Shown here in pieces: positions 58,201-64,000 of a stretch of 64,000 bases of DNA (the first letter of the stretch is position 1; each line of letters opens with the position of its first letter). The notes below the pieces were generated by a model, which saw only the letters and a list, made by a program, of their open reading frames with translations, had not been told where the DNA came from and ran no database searches. A program made the position numbers and the translations under genes. This DNA is from Dastarcus helophoroides (lineage: Eukaryota; Arthropoda; Insecta; Coleoptera; Bothrideridae), in assembly GCA_028583605.1 (NCBI GenBank), contig CM053326.1, positions 34,938,931 through 35,002,930 of the forward strand, written 5' to 3'.

Positions 58201-61200
58201 AATATTTTACTTTTTTCGAAAATTAAAACTTTTCTGATAACTTCAGCATTATTCACAATTTAGAATTTTTAAAGTTTCGAATTTTCTTCAAAATTTTCTC
58301 TAGTCATTTCTTCTAAAATCTTGACTTTTTAAAATATTAAACAGACTTCACTTCAGTTTTTGAAAACAGCCATTTCTCCAAATTCTCAAAACTTTTATTT
58401 TTTCAGAAATTTCTACTTCAAAATTTTAACTTTTTTGTAAATTTCGATTTTTTTTTCATAGTTTTTGATTCGTTTTAAAATTTTTAAAAATGTTTGAAAC
58501 GGCCTTTTTTTCAAAATTCTTAATTTAGATTTTTCTTCAAAATTTCGAGATTTATTCGAAATTTTTGAAATTTTACATTAATTTTAAATTTCATTTTTAC
58601 TTCAATTTTAACCATTTCTCCAAATTTTCAACATTTTTATTTTTTTCAGAAATTTCGACTTTTCCTTCGATTCTGTTCAAAATTTTAACTTTTTTCTAGA
58701 TTTCGAATTTTCTTCAAAACTTTGTCTAGACATTTTTTCACAAATTTTGACTTTTTTTGAAATATTAAACAGACTTAAAAATTTAAATATTTTTAAGTTA
58801 TACATATTTTTTGAAAACATTTTTTTTAAATTTTAACTTTTTTGTAAATTTCGATTTTTTTCATAGTTTTTGATTCATTTTAAACATTTTAAAAATCTTT
58901 GAAATGACTTAAAATTTTAACTCTTTTTCAAAATTCTTAATTTAGATTTTTCTTCAGATTCTCGAGATATGTTCGAAATTTTGAAATTTTAAATTAATTT
59001 TCAATTCCATTTTTTCTTAAATTTTAAGGAAAATTCAACTTTTTTTCAAAATTTTTAATCAAGATTTTCCTTGAAAGTTGCGAAATTTATTCGAAACTTG
59101 AAATTTTAAATTAATTTTCCAACTTCACTTTTTCTTCAATTTATTTTAAAAATATTTCCACTTTTCCAAATCTCTAAATTTTTTGAAAACAAACATCAAA
59201 TTTTGACATATTTTTTTAATTCGACATTTTTGGAAATATTGACTTTTTTTAAATTGTGAAAATGAACTTTATTAAAAATTGTAACTTTTTCAAGTTTTGC
59301 CTTTTTTTTCAAATTCTTCAACTTAATCCAAATTTTTTTTGAAAATGTGTGCTGTTTACTATTACGACTTTTTGAAGAATTTTAACTTTTTTTTAAATTT
59401 GACTTGAGATTTGAAATATTTTAAAAATTTCGTCTTATTTTCAATTTTTGATTTTTTTAATATGCAGTATTTTTTTTAAAATTTCTCATCTTGAAAATTT
59501 TACCTTTTTTGGGTTTCAATTATTTTTAACAATTTGGGCTAATTTTTAAGATGTCGACTTTTTTTTCTTTAGTATCTCTCTGAAGATGACAGCTTGGCTG
59601 TCGAAACGAGTTAGAGCAAAGTTTTGTTGTGTTTTTTAATCTTTCTTCGTCTCAGGGAACAAGTTCTGTATTTCGACTTTTTTTAGATTTTCACTTTTTT
59701 TTTCACCTTTTCAAATTTTTATTCTTTTTATGATCAATTTTCAAAATGTTACAGATGTCCTTACAGGAATACTCAAATGCCTAGTTTTCTTAGACCAATA
59801 CCAAACTTTGAAGAAAACAAGATTATTTCTCGGTAAACACCATTGTATAAAAAAAATGTTCGATGACACTATGCCCATTTCCTTCAGAGATTCCCAAAAC
59901 TTAAACGTTTGTATCTAATAACTTTTTTACTTTTTATTTTTACGATTATTTATTTTTTTTAAACAACCAAAGTCGAAATTTTAAGAAAAAAGATCAAATT
60001 CTAAAAAAAAAGAAAAATAAAATTGTTTTGTTATATTTTTCTAATTGTCGACATTAAAACCGAGATATTGACTATTTTCTCAAAATTTTGGCTGATATCT
60101 CGATATTTTAAATTTCTTCTAAAAATGTGAAGTTTGAGAGTTGAAATTTCAAGAAGAATGTAAAGTATTCTAACTTAATTGTGCAACAAAAAGTGCAATT
60201 CTGAAAATAGACTTAAAATGACTTGTTTTCCAACATTTCTACTTTAAACTTTCAGTTTTTAGATGTCATATTTTTTTCTAAAAATTTTAACCTTTTTTTC
60301 AACATTTTGTCTTAAATCTGTTTCGAGTTTAACATATGATAGCGATTTTTTGTACTTTTAAAGTCAAAATATTGTTTTTTCTAAAATCTTTTATTTGATA
60401 TCACACAGCCGTTTTGTGGTATCCCAAAATTCTCTTAAAACTGATATCATAAAGTTAACTTTGTTATGACATCCTAACGACATCTTATTAAAGAGATTAG
60501 AATGTCAACCGAAATAATGATGAAAATTACAGGTTTTTAATGTTAATGATACACTTCTTCCGGAATAAATTTTAATTTAAAAAATTTCAACTTTTTTCTC
60601 CAAACTTCAAGTTTAAACCCAAAATTTCGTCTTTTCCCTTGAAAAAAATGCTCGCTTAAAATCGAACCATTAGGGAGTACATACCTCCTTTTCGAAGTTC
60701 CAATTCGTCAGGTTTCTGCGGTTTGTACGGGAAGAGGGCGATGTAGGCCGACGGAAGTTGCACTTCATTGCTTGTGCCGTGTCGCGGGCTCAAAACATTA
60801 GAATTTACAATTTCGGCCGATAGTCGATGATTGCTTGCTGTGCTTTGGTGCGAATTTAGGCTTGTGAAACTATGTCGCTTCTCCTTTCCGTGTTGCTGAG
60901 CCGGTGCCCTTTGTGGTGTGTTTGAAGTACTCGTGGGATTAGAACTGAGAATATCCGGTTTCCTACAACAACAAAAATCCACGAACATTCTAATATGTAA
61001 AGCTTTCGGCAAACTCACTGTGTATTTGTTGTTCTAGTTGGTAAATGCGTTCTCGGGGGTGGTGAGGCTGGGGATGAAGGAGTGCTCGGGCTAGATGAGT
61101 TGTTGCTAGAAGAAACGTTAGGAGTAGTAGTGGATGAGCTACCACCGGAACTTATGGTAGAGCTAGAATCAGAAGTGGGAAAGCCGATTTGTTGATGCGC

Positions 61201-61769
61201 TCCTTGCGGTTGCGATATTACGGTTCTAGTATGGTCAGTTGGAATTAAGGGAGTACTATCTTCATTTGTTGGGGTAGGGGGTGCTAATTTTGAAGGTCCC
61301 GGTTGAGTGCTAAGCAAAACATTCGTTGTTAATCAAAAGCAACACATACACACGCATTAACTTACTTTGTAGAGAGCTTCATCAAAGAACGAGCTAAGTT
61401 GTTTAATTCTACGAAAGCTAGAGGAAAAATTCCAATTTTTCCATCTAGTTTTCCTTCGGCCCAGTTTTCGTCAACTCTTCTAATAACTGTTATTACGTCG
61501 CCTTTGTTAAATGTTAGACAACCTTCTTCTTCATCATTGTTCATTCGAAAATCGTACAAAGCTTTACATTGCGGTAGGTGGCTCGGTACTGGTGTAATAA
61601 TCTAAAATTATTTTTTATTAAAGTGCCACTTTGGGATATTGTTTAAAATATTACCTGCACATAACTTAAAGGGAATACTCCTTCCTTCCCGTTACATTCT
61701 CCGTGATACCAGTTGTTGTCGATTCTCTTCCTTAAAATAATTGTGTCACCTCGTTTGAAAGTTAAATCT
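54933..61769 (-). CDS. POSH: POSH/SH3RF scaffold protein, multi-exon gene (RING exon beyond the window)
   Basis: Plenty-of-SH3s: an E3 ubiquitin ligase and JNK-pathway scaffold in animals, with an N-terminal RING and four SH3 domains. Eight exons on the - strand give SH3-1 (61655-61769), SH3-2 (61366-61601), a long Ser/Thr/Pro-rich linker, SH3-3 split by a 4-kb intron (60685-60962 and 56331-56719), a basic [11 protein letters not shown] segment, and SH3-4 at the extreme C-terminus ending [11 protein letters not shown]. The order and the SH3-4 end match the family. The first exon seen starts inside SH3-1, so the RING and start codon lie past 64,000 or in the unassigned last 2 kb, where I found no RING pattern. 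It converges with Pvr. Confidence 0.93.
55299..55415 (-). CDS. POSH: POSH exon: linker
   Basis: 117 bp, phase 2 to 2. [19 protein letters not shown] and [11 protein letters not shown]. No domain, but frame and splice sites agree with both neighbours. Confidence 0.75.
56074..56229 (-). CDS. POSH: POSH exon: basic SLMKRL segment
   Basis: 156 bp. Encodes [20 protein letters not shown] and [17 protein letters not shown], a conserved POSH linker segment. One base at its start completes a codon and it ends in phase 2. Confidence 0.85.
56331..56719 (-). CDS. POSH: POSH exon: end of SH3-3 and linker
   Basis: At least 389 bp. [14 protein letters not shown] and [14 protein letters not shown] complete SH3-3; then a [11 protein letters not shown] proline motif and a Ser-rich linker. 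The best-looking donor (AAG|gtgtgt, exon low end 56331) leaves phase 0, but the next exon needs phase 2. The frame closes if the donor two bases further (low end 56329) is used. Confidence 0.88.
57505..57653. mobile_element. Foldback retroposon copy, centre deleted
   Basis: Arms ATTGAAATACAAATCCTGTCC and its inverse at 57598-57625; the hairpin is reduced to CTCTCTGAAGATGA. Flanks AATAGACCAAAT and AATAAGCCAAAT may be the target duplication. Confidence 0.6.
57660..60640. repeat. Degenerate TTTCGAAA-type array in POSH intron
   Basis: T-rich + strand filling the intron that splits SH3-3; contains the retroposon at 59567. No exon seen. Confidence 0.7.
59567..59672 (+). mobile_element. Short hammerhead-like retroposon copy, 12-bp TSD
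   Basis: About 106 bp between two copies of TCGACTTTTTTT (near 59554 and 59673). CTCTCTGAAGA, GACAGC-TTG-GCTGTC, GAAACGAGTTAGAG. A single-sided copy without the inverted arm. Confidence 0.7.
60685..60962 (-). CDS. POSH: POSH exon: linker and start of SH3-3
   Basis: 278 bp, phase 2 to 1. After a polar linker comes [19 protein letters not shown], the first half of SH3-3. Donor G|gtatgt. Confidence 0.92.
61019..61309 (-). CDS. POSH: POSH exon: Ser/Thr/Pro linker
   Basis: 291 bp, phase 2 to 2. Low-complexity linker with long Ser and Thr runs ([16 protein letters not shown]) and several SP/TP sites. Presumably disordered. Confidence 0.85.
61366..61601 (-). CDS. POSH: POSH exon: SH3-2
   Basis: 236 bp, phase 0 to 2. 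Complete SH3: [33 protein letters not shown] and [11 protein letters not shown]. The near-continuous match to known POSH SH3-2 gives the gene identity. Confidence 0.94.
61655..61769 (-). CDS. POSH: POSH exon: SH3-1
   Basis: 115 bp, phase 2 to 0. [27 protein letters not shown] and FPLSYVQ, the SH3 RT loop end, Trp and C-terminal ALYDY-partner strands. The start of this SH3 (ALYDF) must be in an upstream exon. Confidence 0.92.
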
Positions 61770-64000
61770 CTGAAATAAAAGTTTACGTAAGCGAAAAATG
61801 CATAGCTATTGTATCTTTACAATAAATTGATTTTGTCCGAATACGAAAATACAGTTGAGGGCCCGCTTTAGGGACGGATAAAGACAAGGAGACAAACCCA
61901 AAAAGGGGTGTAAGGGGTGTGAACGTGACAAAATTTCGTTAAACCGTTTAATCGAACTTTATGATTTTTTTGTCTAAAGTTAGCAAACGGTTTCCGAATT
62001 AGAAATTCAGATTTAGAATTAAGTCGCTGACCGTATATGCACGGATCCTGACGGTTTCATAGAAATGCATTCATTTCATCTTCGAATCTGAATTTCTGAT
62101 TCGGAAACCGTACCAGAATTACGTACATATATGGCGGACCTTATAATATCAAAATTTGAAATCTAAACCCTATTTTTACCCTTTTTTATCATTTTTTATT
62201 TATTTATTTTTTCGTAAGTTTGAATCAAAACCACAGAGTATTACCTCTGTGTCACAACAGTACATTTGGAGATGAAACGTTCGAAATTTCGATTTCAATT
62301 AAATTGATATTGGTCGACATGGCTCCATTATAGAGAAAAAAATACAAAAATTACCCTAAAATGCTTTAAAAGTTAAACAAAAATATTTCTGTTTTGGGGA
62401 TTTTTAACAAAAAAAAAGTTGTTTCAGCTCTATTGAACTTATTCCAACTACAGTTTCAACCCTCTGTATCATGCAATAAGAAGAATTCGGCCATCAAACC
62501 GTATGGAAACTAGATAATAATTTGATAAATTTCGTTGTTCTTCCTGCTTCTGACTCACTGCTTTTAACTGCGACCCTCAAATTACTGATAACTTTTATTT
62601 ACAGCGTGTCGAAAATTATCGATAATTTAAAGTTACCACTAACGTACGAAGTCCTAAAGTGAATGATTATGCTCTATCACTTTTTATTATTGAAATGATT
62701 AGGAGAGTAAAATATTCACATTAAAGCGTTATGATTTAATTTTCTCTAACGATATTAAAATGCTTTAATAGCCCTAATATTTGTAAATGATCGCACAACA
62801 GATATATTTTCTAATTTGGTAAAAAAAATAGCAACCCTAAGGCTTTATCATGCTGGTAGCTTTTGGTTCGATTTTGACGATGAAAACGTCACTTCTCATA
62901 TCTAAAGAAACAACAATTTTTTTTTAAATTTTAGTTAGCTAAAGTCAAAACGTATGTCAATCGGAACGCAAAGAGATATTACATGATAACGAAATTATCG
63001 GCAATCAGCTTTGGCAAAAACCCATGTTCCAATTCTTCAGTACACAAACAGAGTTAGATTATTCAAAATTGAAACCCAAAGACCAATTTCGAAACTATTA
63101 GATCTCTGGCTAGACTCTACACCATTTTAAGTCCAACGAATTCTTTTCTATGTTGCGTCGACCTAAACTCAGTAAATTGCCTATTTGGACGATAAATTAT
63201 TAAATGTCTTTTTAGAAGTGGAGAGGAGAATTTTGGCTCATTTCAGATAAGAGCCTGATTTTATTTTTTAAATTCAATAACGACTTTGTTTATACCGGGT
63301 GTCCATTTAAAAATCAAAAGTTAGTATCAGTTTTAGCGAAAGTGGCAGCAGTAAGGATGTCATTTTTATGTCAAAATTTGACATTTCATAAGTACATCAA
63401 GTGTAGTAAGTTTGAAAATTTTATCTTCGTAAATAAAGAAAAAAAAAGGTGATGCACCATGATCCAGTTATACCCGATATAAAATGAATAATAACGAATA
63501 TTGTTTAAATTTTAATCCGCTCGAAATGTTAAAAAGAATTCTTCAAGCAATGTTCTTTGGTCAAAGAGATTCGAAGCTCGCATACGTAAATATCAAATGC
63601 CTCTACTAAAAGCAGTTTCACAACGATGAGCAACTTTTTTCTGGGAAGTACCATCGAATAGTCATCCAATTAATACTATTTACCTCAACTTTACCAATTA
63701 ACTTTCCGCCGAACTATTAGTTATGTTTGGAATTTTGTATTTTGCGTAAGGTTATTTTGTAAATCATTTCGAATTTAATTCTTAATGGAAATATTTGAAA
63801 TGACAGCAGATTGATTAATTAAAATCTATTTTTTTTATCGCTGAAATTTCATGTCTCGTGAAGGGTTCAAAATATTCATTATTTGCTTGAGATCTGTCAA
63901 CAATGTTCGACAAAAAAGAACTAGGAAATTTGACCCACTTAATATTGGATTCGAATCGTACAGCAAAATTTTAAAATGTCTTATTTTTATAAAATAACTA
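61770..64000. other. POSH upstream intron, no exon identified
   Basis: Expected to hold or precede the RING exon on the - strand, but I see no C-x2-C or ALYDF coding pattern. A possible short element lies at 63291-63482 (TATACCGGGTGTCC and a TTATACCCGATATA partner). Confidence 0.5.
61987..62111. repeat. Foldback, about 31-bp arms, in POSH intron
   Basis: ACGGTTTCCGAATTAGAAAT at the left and its inverse at the right end (ATTTCTGATTCGGAAACCGT), few mismatches, 60-bp centre. Confidence 0.85.

Noticed and set aside
63291..63482. MITE with TATACCGGGTGTCC and TTATACCCGATATA ends
   Set aside because: Ends match at only about 8 of 10 bases and no duplication is clear; left as a note in the last region.
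1..64000. CRISPR arrays, operons, tRNA or rRNA genes
   Set aside because: Eukaryotic sequence; direct repeats lack CRISPR spacing, and no tRNA cloverleaf with A and B boxes or rRNA core was recognised by eye. A tRNAscan run would be decisive.

Overview
The window looks like nuclear DNA of an insect, plausibly a beetle, though I cannot fix the order. It is very AT-rich, its genes are split by GT-AG introns from about 50 bp to 10 kb, and it carries insect-type genes amid a heavy load of mobile elements. I recognise two protein-coding genes, which converge.

Gene 1 (+ strand, 13,192-43,764) is a PDGF/VEGF-receptor-related receptor tyrosine kinase (insect Pvr). I can trace 7 Ig domains, one transmembrane segment, a split kinase domain with a kinase insert, and a tail rich in YxxM and YxN docking motifs. 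The signal-peptide exon is not found. The second half of Ig2 is encoded by three alternative exons (18,725, 28,789 and 29,159). All begin in phase 0 and end in phase 1, so only one can be used per mRNA. One kinase exon carries an apparent 1-nt deletion.

Gene 2 (- strand, 61,769-54,933) is POSH/SH3RF (Plenty of SH3s), a scaffold and E3 ligase. Eight exons with four SH3 domains are visible. The RING exon(s) must lie beyond the right edge.

The rest is transposon-derived. At least four hAT-type elements have matched TIRs and, in most cases, 8-bp target duplications: 1455-4904, 10297-11034, 20644-23089 and 32218-35677. A fifth is probable (49161-51850). Several are filled with long, strand-asymmetric arrays of degenerate AAATTTCGA-like motifs. 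The same kind of DNA fills many introns and the intergenic space, and is probably decayed copies of these interiors. There are also non-LTR retrotransposon 3' fragments (one family at five or more places, plus two other types), Tc1/mariner transposase relics, foldback elements and microsatellites.

The most unusual content is self-cleaving-RNA-like. A 687-bp element (33262-33948), nested in a hAT that is itself nested in a LINE, has 221-bp direct repeats, a 4-bp target duplication and a complete type I hammerhead ribozyme fold on the - strand (33524-33586). This is the signature of a retrozyme. In addition, two families of short foldback retroposons with 11-15-bp target duplications carry a hammerhead-like core (CTGAAGA, one extra base, hairpin, GAAA, ACGCGT or ACGT). 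In these the flanking stem I covaries between families.
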